A stretch of DNA of 64,000 nucleotides. Origin: DASVLX01 sp036384655. Lineage in GTDB: Bacteria; Actinomycetota; Actinomycetes; Mycobacteriales; Pseudonocardiaceae. The notes beneath the pieces are model-generated. The model made no database searches. It was not told where the DNA came from and worked only from the letters and a program-made list of their open reading frames with translations. The number at the start of each line of letters is the position of its first letter. Position 1 is the first letter of the stretch. The stretch spans positions 1 through 64,000 of the forward strand of contig DASVLX010000297.1 in the NCBI GenBank assembly GCA_036384655.1, in the 5' to 3' direction. Made by a program: the position numbers and the translations under genes. This document shows positions 16,807-25,984 of the stretch, piece by piece.

Positions 16807-17868
16807 GTGAGGATCAGCGGGGTGAGAACCAGCCGAGTGCGAACCAACCGTGCGGTGTCGCACGAGTGGCGAGCGCTGATCGGTATCGCCGCCGGCGCCC
16901 CGGTCGGCGTGCTGGTCGGCCTCGCCCTCACCACGCTCATCCTGCCGGCCGGCATCGCACCGCCACGGCCGGTGGTGACCCTCGGGTTGCCGATCGCGCG
17001 GCTGATCATGGACCTGGCGGCGCTGACCACCGTCGGGCTGGCCATCGTGCCCTGGTTGATCTCGGTGGACACCTCACCGCGCGGCCTGACGATTCTGGTG
17101 GCGGCGCGCCGGATCAGCGCGCTGAGCGCGGCGGTGTGGGCGATCGCCGCGCTCACCTCGCTGCTGTTGGAAACGGCCGACGAATACGCCGGGGTGCCGA
17201 TCACCTTTCGGGTGATCGGCCAGTACATCGAGGACATCGGCTCCGGCCAGGCCGAGGTCACGGTGGCCGGTGCCGCGCTGCTGTCGGTACTGCTGGCCGT
17301 GCTGTCGATCCCCGACGGCGAGCGGGTACCGCCCGAGCTGCGGCTCGCCGTGACACTGTTCGGGCTGCTCCCGATGGCCGTCACCGGCCATGCCGCCGAC
17401 GCCGGTGCGGGCCTGCGGTACGTCACGATGATCTCGATGGCGCTGCATGTCGTGGCGGCCGTGGCGTGGACCGGTGGGCTGCTGGCCACCGTGCTGTTGG
17501 CGATGCGGGATCGCGAGATCCTGGCGACCGCGCTGCCGCAGTACTCGAAGATCGCCACCGTCTGTGTGTTGGTGGTGCCGGTGACCGGGCTGGTCAACGG
17601 GCTGGTCGAGCTCTACGACACACCCGGTGTGGTCTGGTATCTGGCGCTGTTCACCACCGGCTACGGACAGATCATGCTGCTCAAGGGCGTGTGCCTGGTG
17701 ATCGCGGCGCTGCTCGGCGCGCATATCCGGTTCAGGCTGCTACCGGCGATCCGGCGGCGCGCTCGGACGGCCGTGTTGCGCTGGGCGAGTCTGGAACTGA
17801 CCGTGATGGCGGTGGCGTTCGGTCTGGCCGCCGTGCTGGTGCGGGCTCCGGTGATCACCGGAACATGA
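16807..17868 (+). CDS. copD: CopD-family copper membrane protein
   Basis: 353 residues from GTG 16807 with about eight membrane helices. The second half carries the CopD domain, including GHAADAGAGLRYVTMISMALHVVAAVAWTGG, with conserved His residues on helices that line the putative copper path. It is thought to move copper across the membrane together with CopC. Three genes upstream (membrane protein, YcnI-like, CopC) run in the same direction with small or negative spacing, making a four-gene copper operon. No CsoR/CopY regulator gene is next to it. Confidence 0.92.
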   Translation: MRISGVRTSRVRTNRAVSHEWRALIGIAAGAPVGVLVGLALTTLILPAGIAPPRPVVTLGLPIARLIMDLAALTTVGLAIVPWLISVDTSPRGLTILVAARRISALSAAVWAIAALTSLLLETADEYAGVPITFRVIGQYIEDIGSGQAEVTVAGAALLSVLLAVLSIPDGERVPPELRLAVTLFGLLPMAVTGHAADAGAGLRYVTMISMALHVVAAVAWTGGLLATVLLAMRDREILATALPQYSKIATVCVLVVPVTGLVNGLVELYDTPGVVWYLALFTTGYGQIMLLKGVCLVIAALLGAHIRFRLLPAIRRRARTAVLRWASLELTVMAVAFGLAAVLVRAPVITGT

Positions 17869-17909
17869 GACGGGACAGGACACGGCACATGACAGCGCGC
17901 CGGATGGGC

Positions 17910-18218
17910 TCAGTCCAGTTCGGTGAACTGCGCCGCGGACGGGTTGTTGCGCGGACGGCGAAGCTGCTCCAGCTTGAGCACCGTGTGCTGGCAGCGCCGC
18001 TCCAACTCGCGGCGGTCGATCCAACCCGCCGCGTAGTACCGATAGGCCTGGGCCAGCATGACCAGTTCGGCAAGATAGTTGGCGCGCCGACGACGGCTGC
18101 GCTCGGACAGGTTGACCATGAGGGGCAGTTGGCTGTCCACCACCTGGTCCAGCGTGGCCGCCGCGCGCAACGCCCGTTGGGTGCGCCAGCCACCGAGCAG
18201 TCCTCGCAGGCCGTTCAC
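17910..18218 (-). CDS. Unrecognised short basic helical protein
   Basis: 102 residues if started at GTG 18218 (MNGLRGLLGG), which has GAGAGG upstream; GTG 18236 is the alternative. The sequence is basic and almost wholly helical, with RSRRRRANYLAELVMLAQAYRYY-type segments followed by DRRELERRCQHTVLKLEQLRR. No membrane helix. Probably a soluble regulatory or structural protein of this order; function not recognised. Convergent with copD (42 bp apart). Confidence 0.7.
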   Translation of the reverse strand: MNGLRGLLGGWRTQRALRAAATLDQVVDSQLPLMVNLSERSRRRRANYLAELVMLAQAYRYYAAGWIDRRELERRCQHTVLKLEQLRRPRNNPSAAQFTELD

Positions 18219-18475
18219 GCGTCGCCAACCTCTCACTTGAAACTCACGACCGGCTCCACCGATTCGGTGAAAGCCCGTCAACCTCTGCTGCTACCGCTTT
18301 CGCGGATTGGTGCTGAGACGTTACCTGCGAGGGACAGTCCATCATCCCTCGCGGTGGTCGCTGTATCGCCCAAACAGGTCGGGTTTCGTGACTGTCAGTA
18401 TCCTACGGTAACGGAACGTATCAACGCTGAGTGCTTGTCCGACGTGATCCTAATGCCGTGCGAGAGGCTGGCGAC

Positions 18476-18997
18476 ATGCTGGAAACCCAATCCGAGCTTG
18501 ATGATCTCCAGGACCTGTTGGACAGCTCGCTGGCCAGCGCAACGGAGCACCTACGGTCGATCGTGACGCCGGGCGAACGAACGCTGACCGCGCGCCAGAC
18601 GGCGGATGTCCTCACCGGGATGCGCACGCTGTCCATCGCGACCGTGACCGCCCACGGCGAGCCGAGGATCAGCGCGGTCGATGGTCACCTCCTTCATGGC
18701 AGATGGGTGTTCGGCACCTCGTCGTCCGCCGCCAAGGCACGACATCTGGCGGCGCGGCCGGCGGTCAGCGTGTCGCATCTGCGCGGCGAGGAATTGGGGG
18801 TTTTCACGCATGGCTACGCCGAACTGCTGAATCCGGTCGATGGCGAGGCGGATCCGTGGTGGTCCTGGGTGCTGCCGCATCTCGCCGCCTACTACGGGCA
18901 GTCACCGCTGGACTGGGGCGGCGTCAGTTACTACCGACTGCGACCAACCTGGATGGTGGTGTTCGCCAGCGACCCGGCGGCTCTGCTCGGTCACTGA
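18476..18997 (+). CDS. Pyridoxamine 5'-phosphate oxidase-family (FMN split-barrel) protein
   Basis: 173 residues from the ATG at 18476, preceded by GAGAGGCTGGCGAC; the frame opens earlier at 18431 without support. After a 45-residue helical N-terminus the split-barrel core starts: MRTLSIATVTAHGEPRISAVDGHLLHGRWVF and SSAAKARHLAARPAVSVSHLRGE. This layout (beta strands then an SxKxRxL phosphate-binding stretch) is typical of F420- or FMN-dependent PNPOx-like proteins. The substrate is unknown. Its last bases overlap a small minus-strand gene. Confidence 0.82.
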   Translation: MLETQSELDDLQDLLDSSLASATEHLRSIVTPGERTLTARQTADVLTGMRTLSIATVTAHGEPRISAVDGHLLHGRWVFGTSSSAAKARHLAARPAVSVSHLRGEELGVFTHGYAELLNPVDGEADPWWSWVLPHLAAYYGQSPLDWGGVSYYRLRPTWMVVFASDPAALLGH

Positions 18998-19110
18998 TCC
19001 TGCCGGGCGTGCGTCGCCGTCTCCGACCTGTGCCGGTGCGGCAGCGTGACGACCAACCTGGCCACGAAGAGCCCGGCGACCACGATCACGCCCGCGAGTT
19101 CCAGCCACAT
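18991..19110 (-). CDS. Predicted 39-residue single-pass membrane protein
   Basis: A short open frame, ATG 19110 to TGA 18991, with GAGAGGAA about 10 nt before the ATG. The product begins MWLELAGVIVVAGLFVARLV, one strong hydrophobic helix (residues about 3-22), followed by a polar, His/Arg-rich tail (HRHRSET) to residue 39. A membrane helix with a basic cytoplasmic end is unlikely to arise by chance in GC-rich DNA, and the gene fills a gap between convergent and divergent neighbours. Function unknown. It overlaps the end of the PNPOx gene by 7 bp. Confidence 0.55.
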   Translation of the reverse strand: MWLELAGVIVVAGLFVARLVVTLPHRHRSETATHARQDQ

Positions 19111-19233
19111 GGAGCACTTCCTCTCCGCTGGTGCCGTCGGGAGCGTGCGGCACGCACGGACCCGACACAAGGAAGACGCCCGACACCGCGGCCAGGTTCA
19201 TCCGTTCGGGGTCATTGATCGGCGAGCCGCGGC

Positions 19234-19239
19234 TATTCT
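19234..19239 (+). promoter_or_regulatory. -10 element, leaderless AlgX-like gene
   Basis: TATTCT, 6 nt before GTG 19246. No ribosome site. Confidence 0.55.
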
Positions 19240-19245
19240 GACGCC

Positions 19246-20688
19246 GTGACCACACCGGATGGCAGTCCAGCGCCCCCAGCCCGGCCTGCCACCGGTGCCG
19301 AGCGGCGCGGTTCGTTAGGCCGGTCCAACGGTGTGTCGCCGGACAAACCGTCGCTTGCCTCATCGGCGGGATCATCCGGGCAGCAGCCTGAACTGCCTCC
19401 GCTGCACGAGTCCTGGCTGCCCCGCGAACATCCCCTGCACCGCCCCCGGCATGGTCGTCGGCAGCGCTCCGCGTTGGTCTCCGCGTTCGTCTTCTTCCTT
19501 GTTCCCGCCATCGCGTTCGTCTTCGGCGTGCGGCCGCAGCAGATCGAGAACCGCCCGCTGACCAGCTTCCCGAGCCTGGCGCGCGGCTGGGGCTTCTTCA
19601 CCGGCCTGTCCCAGTGGGCGACGGACAACCTGCCGCTGCGCGACACGGCCGTCGGCGCGGAAAGCCAGCTCAGCCAGGGTGTTTTCGGTGAGGTGCCGGC
19701 GTTCTCCAGCGGCGGGCAGTCCGCCTCGGACAGTGGGCCGGGGCCGTTGGCCTCTCCGCCGTCCACCGGATCCACCGGATCCACCGGTCAGTCCACCAGC
19801 CAGAACGGTGGCTTTCCCCAGGTGATCGCGGGCGGTAACGGCTGGCTCTACTACGGAGTGGACATTCAGTCCAAGTGCCAGCCGTGGCAGCCGCTGGCCA
19901 ACACCATGTCCGATCTGTCCCGGTTGCGGTCCGCCGTCGAGGCCTCCGGCCGGCAGTTCGTGCTGGTGGTCGCGCCGGACAAGAGCACCGTGCTGCCGGG
20001 CAACCTGCCCTCGAACTACGTCGGCAAGCAGTGCGCCGAGCAGGCCGGCGAACAGTTCTGGACGGACGTGACCAGCTCGGATGTTGGGGCGTTGGATCTG
20101 CGCGCGCGGTTGAGTTCCACCTATCAGCTGGATGGTGTGCCGACCTACTACAAGCTGGACACGCACTGGACGAACGCCGGCGCACTGATCATGCTGCGGG
20201 CCGTCGCCGAACAGATTCAGCCGGGGATCAGTGCGACCTGGCGCGTCGTGCCCGCGTCGACGAAGACCGGCCCCTCGGACCTGCCGAGGCTGGAGGGCCA
20301 GTCCGCTACCAACAACGGGCAGCTGTACTTCGTGTCCCCCAACGGAAAGCTCTACCGCAATGGTCCCGACTCGGCCGCCTTCGACGATCCGTTGACCGTG
20401 CATGAACCCGCCGTGACCGGCATGATCAACACTCCGGTCACGATCGTCGGTGACTCGTTTCTCTACCCGACGACCCGATACATGCCCGCGTTGTTTGGTG
20501 ATGTGACAGAGATCGCCTACGACTCCATGGCCAGTGACCCGGCGAAGGTGGACCAGACGCTGGTCGGTGCCCATGTCGTGGTGTTCGAGGTGGTCGAACG
20601 CAATCTCACGTCGGGCACCGCGCCTTTCCTGCAACCGTCGGTTATCAACGGGATCAGCACGTTCTTGGCGGCACATCCGGTGCGCTAG
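19246..20688 (+). CDS. AlgX/AlgJ-like (SGNH-type) membrane protein, probable glycan O-acetyl transfer
   Basis: 480 residues. GTG 19246 has TATTCT 6 nt upstream (leaderless pattern). Disordered N-terminus (about 1-75), one membrane helix (about 76-95, LVSAFVFFLVPAIAFVFGV), then an extracytoplasmic domain of AlgX/AlgJ type: NRPLTSFP, a WLYYGVD block, YKLDTHWTNAG with the catalytic Asp-His pair (about residue 305) and GDSFLYP with the candidate nucleophile Ser (about 405). In alginate systems these proteins O-acetylate the polymer. The neighbouring membrane acyltransferases and glycosyltransferase fusion suggest the same job on a surface glycan, which is inference. Confidence 0.85.
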   Translation: MTTPDGSPAPPARPATGAERRGSLGRSNGVSPDKPSLASSAGSSGQQPELPPLHESWLPREHPLHRPRHGRRQRSALVSAFVFFLVPAIAFVFGVRPQQIENRPLTSFPSLARGWGFFTGLSQWATDNLPLRDTAVGAESQLSQGVFGEVPAFSSGGQSASDSGPGPLASPPSTGSTGSTGQSTSQNGGFPQVIAGGNGWLYYGVDIQSKCQPWQPLANTMSDLSRLRSAVEASGRQFVLVVAPDKSTVLPGNLPSNYVGKQCAEQAGEQFWTDVTSSDVGALDLRARLSSTYQLDGVPTYYKLDTHWTNAGALIMLRAVAEQIQPGISATWRVVPASTKTGPSDLPRLEGQSATNNGQLYFVSPNGKLYRNGPDSAAFDDPLTVHEPAVTGMINTPVTIVGDSFLYPTTRYMPALFGDVTEIAYDSMASDPAKVDQTLVGAHVVVFEVVERNLTSGTAPFLQPSVINGISTFLAAHPVR

Positions 20689-20830
20689 GGTTGCGGCGTC
20701 TTGGCATCAACTTTGTTTAATCGCCGGTGCGACGGGGTCTCGGTGTGCACAATGCGGATCGTGCCGTCCGATGCCAGCGTGTGCGGTCGGCCACCCATGA
20801 CTGACTTCTTCCCCATGAGGGGGTGCTGAC

Positions 20831-22042
20831 TTGAGCTGGCAGGACGACCTGCGGCGGTTGGATGAGGATCTGTCGGCCGGGCGAGTCACCGCGGAGGAGT
20901 ACCGGTTCCGTCGTGACTCGCTGCTTGCCCAGAGCGCGTCCGGTTTCGGTGGGGCGCCCGACGCCAGCGGCGCGGGCCAGGCTCCCGCCGCCTGGTCGCA
21001 GACTCCGCCGCAGCAGCAGGATCTCGAGCCGGGGCAGCAGCCGCCAGCAGGGCAGCAGCCGCCGGCGGGCGGCGACCGGACGCAGGTCGTGCAGCCGGCC
21101 AGCCCGCCCGCCGGTTTCCCGGCGCAGGGTGGCGGATCGCAGAACGGCCCGGAGCGCACCCAGATCGTCCGCGGTGTCGGTGCGCCGGGACAGCCCGGGC
21201 AGACCGGCCAGTCGGCACAGCAGGGTTCCTGGGGCGGGCCGCAGGGCGGTCAGGGCGAGTGGGGATCGTCCGGTGAGTGGGGACAGCAGAGCGGCTGGAG
21301 TGACAGCGGCGGGAACGAACCGCTGTGGGGTGGCGCCGATCTGTCCACACTGTCCGGTGGCACCCCGGCCGGATCCGGTTTCGCCCAGGGCCCGGAGGTC
21401 TTCTCGGACGGCGGAGGCAAGAAGTCCAAGAAGATCTGGGCGATCCTCGGCATCGTCGCTCTGGTGATCGTCATCATCGGTGCGGTCTTCTTGTTCAAGC
21501 CGTCCTCGAACGGTGGCGGTTCCAACCAGGCCACCGGTACTCCCACCACGACGACCACACCGACAACGACCACCCCCACCGGTCCGGTGGGCAAGCTGCC
21601 CGGCACCACCGTGCCGAACTCGGTGACCTCGTTCAACGACGCCATGGCCGCCGGCTTCCTCGCCAAGGAGGAGGTGAGCGCGTTCCAGAGCGCCTCACCG
21701 ACGACGGCATACATGGGCCAGTCCAACCACAACAACCTCCAGATCGTTGTGCTGATCGTCAAGGAGGACAGCGCCAGCGACGCGAACTCGGTGGCCAGCA
21801 AGCTGTCCCAGATCGAAACCTCCTACGGCCTGCAGCCGAATCCGAATCCGCCCGCCGGGGTGTATCTGGGCAGCACGACCATCGCCCAGGGTCCGTTGCT
21901 GCGTGCCGAGTACGCCAGCGGTTCGAATGTGGTGCGGATCGAGGTCAAGGGTCTGAACCCGACGACCGACATCGCGAGCGCGACCCAGGACATGAACACC
22001 GTCCTGCAGGCGCAGTTGGCCAAGCTGCCGGCCAATGGCTGA
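20831..22042 (+). CDS. Single-pass membrane protein with SHOCT-like N-terminus; paralogue of 28477-29406
   Basis: 403 residues from TTG 20831 after GAGGGGGT. N-terminal helix-loop (MSWQDDLRRLDEDLSAGRVTAEEY, described only) resembles short SHOCT-type motifs. A long Gln/Gly/Pro-rich disordered region follows (about 40-195), then a membrane helix (about 202-222, WAILGIVALVIVIIGAVF), a Thr-rich linker (TTTTTPTTTTP) and an extracytoplasmic domain (about 255-403). The last domain and the N-terminus match the protein encoded at 28477-29406. It ends 8 bp inside the giant glycosyltransferase gene, so the two are coupled. No function is known. Confidence 0.8.
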   Translation: MSWQDDLRRLDEDLSAGRVTAEEYRFRRDSLLAQSASGFGGAPDASGAGQAPAAWSQTPPQQQDLEPGQQPPAGQQPPAGGDRTQVVQPASPPAGFPAQGGGSQNGPERTQIVRGVGAPGQPGQTGQSAQQGSWGGPQGGQGEWGSSGEWGQQSGWSDSGGNEPLWGGADLSTLSGGTPAGSGFAQGPEVFSDGGGKKSKKIWAILGIVALVIVIIGAVFLFKPSSNGGGSNQATGTPTTTTTPTTTTPTGPVGKLPGTTVPNSVTSFNDAMAAGFLAKEEVSAFQSASPTTAYMGQSNHNNLQIVVLIVKEDSASDANSVASKLSQIETSYGLQPNPNPPAGVYLGSTTIAQGPLLRAEYASGSNVVRIEVKGLNPTTDIASATQDMNTVLQAQLAKLPANG

Positions 22043-25000
22043 GGCATCCGCACCAGGGCGGCCGGTGCGGATGGTCGCGGGCACGATCGTGTCGCGCGGC
22101 TATCTGCCGGCCGCCCGGGTACTGACCGAGACGTATCTGCGGCATCACCCCGAATCCGGCGTGCGCATCCTGTTGCTCGACGCGACCGACGAGGACATGG
22201 CCGCGCTGCCGGCCCTGCCCGGTGATGTCGAGATCATCCGGCCGGACCGGCTCGACCTGCCGCTGGACGAGTTCTACCGGATGGCGGCCGCCTACACGGT
22301 GACGGAGCTGGCCACCGCGCTGAAGCCGTCGCTGTTGCGCTACCTGCTGCGGCAGGCGCCGGTGGCCGTCTACCTGGACCCGGACATCCAGGTGTTCGCG
22401 CCCTTCGACGAGGTGGCCGAGCTGGCGCAGCGGCATGGCATCGTGCTGACGCCGCATGTCACCGAGCCGATGCCACGCGACGGGTTGCGGCCGACCGAGG
22501 CGGACATCATGGCATCCGGGGTGTTCAACCTCGGTTTCGTCGCCGTTTCCTCGGCGGCCCAGCCGTTTCTGGACTTCTGGGCGGAGCGGCTACGGCAGGA
22601 CGCGCTGGTCGCGCCCGCCGAACAGATGTTCACCGACCAGCGGTGGGTGGACAATGTTCCCGCATTGTTCAACCATTTCGTCCTTTCCGACCCCGGTTTC
22701 AACGTCGCCTACTGGAATGTTTACCAGCGGCCGATCGTCCGCGCGGACGGACCGGACGCGCTCACCGCGGCCGGAAAACCGCTGCGGTTCTTCCATTTCA
22801 GCGGCTTCCGGCCGGAGAAGCCATGGCTGATGTCCACGCACTTCTCCGACCGGCCCAGGGTTCTGCTGTCCGAACATCCGGAACTGGCCAGGCTGTGCGC
22901 GGACTACCGGGAGAGGCTGCTGGCCGCCGGGTACGGCAGCAGCCTGGACGCGGTGCCCTACCGCTTCAACACCCTGCCGGATGGCACGAAGCTGTCCGGC
23001 CCCATGCGTCGCACCTACCGTGACGCATGGGTGGCCGCCGAGCGCAAGGGCGAACAACTGCCACCCAGCCCGTTCGCGCCGGGTGGCGCCGAGCCGTTCC
23101 TGGAATGGGCGGCGCGGCCGGCCGATCCGGCCCAGCGGGCCGCCGGCAGCACCACCTGGGCGATGGCCGTCTGGCAGGCCCGCGCCGATCTCCAGCAGGC
23201 CTACCCCGAACCGCTGGGCGCCGATGCCGAGGGATACCGCGCCTGGTGTGCGTCCTCCGGCCTGGCCGAGGGAGAGTTGCATCCGCGCGCGGTGCCCGGC
23301 CCGCCGCCCAGTCGTGCCGTCCCGGTGTCCGACGAACCCGGTATCAACCTGCTCGGCTACCTCAGCGCCGAACTCGGCGTCGGTGAGATGGGCCGGATCG
23401 CGCGTGACGCCGCCACCCTGGCCGGTCTGCCGGTGGCAACGGTCGTCGAGGAGAACATGGTGGCGAACCGGACCGAACATCCGGTGCCCGTCGCGCGGAA
23501 CCTGCCGCCGAAGTTCCCGATCACGCTGCTGTGCGTGAACGCCGACATGACCGAGCCGACCGTCGGATTGTATCCGGAGCTGATCAACGACCGGTACGTG
23601 ATCGGCCTGTGGTCCTGGGAGCTGTCGGTGTTCCCGGAGTGGATGCACGCGGCCTTCGCGCACGTCGACGAGGTGTGGACGATCAGCGAGTTCTGCCGGG
23701 CCGCGATCGCCGCCGAGGCTCCGGTGCCGGTGCGGACGTTCCCGGTTCCGGTCCGCGACCCGTACGCCGCCACCGGCCGGCCGGAGGTGCGGCGGGAACC
23801 GGGGCGGCCCACCACGTTCCTGTTCGCGTTCGACTACAACAGCCTGTTCGAACGGAAGAACCCACTCGCGGCGGTCCGGGCCTTCCTCGCCGCGTTCGGT
23901 GATCGGACCGACGTCAGGCTGGTCATCAAGTCGATCAATGGCGAGGATCATCCGGCCGACCGCGAACGTTTGCGGCTCGCGGTATCCGGAGACGCCCGGA
24001 TCGAGTTGATCGAGCGGTACCTCAGCAACACCGAGATCGGCGAGCTGTTCGGGTCCGCCGACTGTTACGTGTCGCTGCACCGCAGCGAGGGCTTCGGTCT
24101 CACGGTGGCCGAGGCCATGTCGCGCGGCCTGCCGGTGATCGCGACCGACTACGGCGGCAGCGCCGCGGTGCTGACCGGCGAAACAGGCTGGCCGATCGGC
24201 TACACGCTGATCCCGGTGGGACCGGGCAGTTATCCGTATCCGCCGGGCGCCGAATGGGCCGACCCCGATCTGGACGCCGCCGCGGCCGCGATGCGGGCGG
24301 TGGCCGACGACCCGGTGGCCGCGCGGGAGCGTGGCGAGGCCGCTCGTCGGCATGTGCTGGCCACGCGCTCGTTCGCCGCCGCCGGTGAATGGGTGGCTCG
24401 TCAGGTCGCGCAGGCCCGCCAGGCCTGGCAGCGCCCCCGAATGAAAGCGCCGCGGGATGATCCCGCGGACCCGCGTCGGGCCCTGAGCACCGCCCGCGAG
24501 GCGCTGCTCTGGCGGCCGGACGTGCATGCGCCGAGCAGGCTGCCGTTCGCGTCGGCACTGCGCGGCGCCGTGCTGCGGGCCATCGACCACTACGACTTTC
24601 ACCAGCGAACAGTGCTCGGCGCGGTGGTGGACTCGGTCGAGGATGGCATCGGGCGGCTGTACGGCACGATCGGCGAGGTCCAGCGGCAACAGGACGAGTC
24701 GGCCGCGGACATCCGTGCGTCCGAGGCCGAGGCCCTCACCCAGGAACGGGCGGTGGCCGCGTTGACGGCCAGGTTGGACGACCTGGAGACGAGGCTCGCC
24801 GCGCACACCGCCGAGGGCGACCGGATGGCCGCGCGGTTGGACGATCAACAGGACCGGATCACCGGTCTGCGCAACGAAACCCAACGGATCGGGGCGCGCG
24901 CCGAGGAGACCGCACGGCGGGCTCGGGCACTGGATGTGGCGGTGATCGGACACCACGAGCGGTTGGCCGCGCCGCCGGCCGCCGGCCGCACCGCGCTGGT

Positions 25001-25814
25001 GCCCTCGGATGTGGGCATGCTCGGGCTGCCCGCCGATGACCGGGTTGTGTTGCCCTGGCTGCGTTACTACGCGTGCTGGGAGCCGGAGGAGTCGCAACTG
25101 GTCGACCATCTACTCGCGCCCGGCGACGGGTTCGTGGACATCGGCGCGCATGTTGGCTACTTCACGCTGCGGGCACTGCGGCGCGTTGGCCCGTCCGGCG
25201 CGGTTTTCGCCGTGGAGCCCTGGGCGCCCGCCCGGGAATTGTTGTCCTACAACGTTCGTGCGAACCTGTCGGACGACCTGGGCAAGGCACTGACCGTGGT
25301 GCCGGCGGCCGCCTGGGACGCGGCGGAGGGGCTGCGGCTGCGCGCCGTCGAGCCGGGCAACAGCGGTGATCACCGGGTGAGCGTCGCCGGCCAGGGCGAG
25401 CTGGTGGACGGCGTCCGGTTGGACGAACTCGCGCCGCTGCGGGAGCGGCGGATCCGGATGGTCAAATGCGACGCCCAGGGTCAGGACCATCGCGCACTGG
25501 CCGGGTTGGCGGCGGTGTTGCGCAGGGACCGGCCGCATGTGTTGTGCGAGTTCTGGCCGGCCGCGATCACGGCCAGCGGTGGTGATCCCGTTGCGGTGCT
25601 CCGGCGGTACCGCGGGTGGCACTACGACCTGCTGCCGGTCACCGAATCGCTGGTCCGCGACGTACAGGCCGGACGACCGGTCGAGGCTCCTGACGGCGAA
25701 GACTGGGAACTGGTTCGCGGCGCCGAGCGCGAGTCGACCGGGTTCCTGACGCTGTGGCTGCGTCCTAACGAGAATGCCGCCGACAACTCCGGGGAGGCTG
25801 ACAGCGGGGAGTAA
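22035..25814 (+). CDS. Tripartite glycosyltransferase-glycosyltransferase-FkbM methyltransferase
   Basis: 1,259 residues, three enzyme-like parts in one chain. Residues about 10-290: GT-A-like glycosyltransferase with YLDPDIQVF (a DxD motif) and FNLGFVAVS. About 420-800: GT-B fold of the GT4 group, with FAFDYNSLFERKNP and the diagnostic EGFGLTVAEAMSRGLPVIATDYGG. About 880-975: Gln/Glu/Arg-rich coiled coil. About 1,000-1,220: FkbM-type SAM methyltransferase with FVDIGAHVGYFTLRAL and KCDAQGQD. No membrane helix. The likely role is to add two sugars and O-methylate a glycan on the cytoplasmic side. Starts 8 bp before the preceding stop. Confidence 0.88.
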   Translation: MAEASAPGRPVRMVAGTIVSRGYLPAARVLTETYLRHHPESGVRILLLDATDEDMAALPALPGDVEIIRPDRLDLPLDEFYRMAAAYTVTELATALKPSLLRYLLRQAPVAVYLDPDIQVFAPFDEVAELAQRHGIVLTPHVTEPMPRDGLRPTEADIMASGVFNLGFVAVSSAAQPFLDFWAERLRQDALVAPAEQMFTDQRWVDNVPALFNHFVLSDPGFNVAYWNVYQRPIVRADGPDALTAAGKPLRFFHFSGFRPEKPWLMSTHFSDRPRVLLSEHPELARLCADYRERLLAAGYGSSLDAVPYRFNTLPDGTKLSGPMRRTYRDAWVAAERKGEQLPPSPFAPGGAEPFLEWAARPADPAQRAAGSTTWAMAVWQARADLQQAYPEPLGADAEGYRAWCASSGLAEGELHPRAVPGPPPSRAVPVSDEPGINLLGYLSAELGVGEMGRIARDAATLAGLPVATVVEENMVANRTEHPVPVARNLPPKFPITLLCVNADMTEPTVGLYPELINDRYVIGLWSWELSVFPEWMHAAFAHVDEVWTISEFCRAAIAAEAPVPVRTFPVPVRDPYAATGRPEVRREPGRPTTFLFAFDYNSLFERKNPLAAVRAFLAAFGDRTDVRLVIKSINGEDHPADRERLRLAVSGDARIELIERYLSNTEIGELFGSADCYVSLHRSEGFGLTVAEAMSRGLPVIATDYGGSAAVLTGETGWPIGYTLIPVGPGSYPYPPGAEWADPDLDAAAAAMRAVADDPVAARERGEAARRHVLATRSFAAAGEWVARQVAQARQAWQRPRMKAPRDDPADPRRALSTAREALLWRPDVHAPSRLPFASALRGAVLRAIDHYDFHQRTVLGAVVDSVEDGIGRLYGTIGEVQRQQDESAADIRASEAEALTQERAVAALTARLDDLETRLAAHTAEGDRMAARLDDQQDRITGLRNETQRIGARAEETARRARALDVAVIGHHERLAAPPAAGRTALVPSDVGMLGLPADDRVVLPWLRYYACWEPEESQLVDHLLAPGDGFVDIGAHVGYFTLRALRRVGPSGAVFAVEPWAPARELLSYNVRANLSDDLGKALTVVPAAAWDAAEGLRLRAVEPGNSGDHRVSVAGQGELVDGVRLDELAPLRERRIRMVKCDAQGQDHRALAGLAAVLRRDRPHVLCEFWPAAITASGGDPVAVLRRYRGWHYDLLPVTESLVRDVQAGRPVEAPDGEDWELVRGAERESTGFLTLWLRPNENAADNSGEADSGE

Positions 25815-25984
25815 TTAGCCACCAAGACTTGGGTAGCCGCGCCGGCGCCCGTTAAAGTCAGCGGTTGACTCGACAGCGCCGGACTGGGGCGCGCTGCGAG
25901 AGTGGAGGGAGGGGAGCCGCCACGAGCACCGACATCACCGCGTCCAAGAAGTGTGCCGCGACGGCACCTCCCGCCGAGGTCACC

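Noticed and set aside
22590..25109. 839-residue frame antisense to the glycosyltransferase fusion
   Set aside because: Long antisense frames are usual in DNA of this GC content. Its product is Arg/Gly/His-rich with no motifs, while the + strand shows clear domains.
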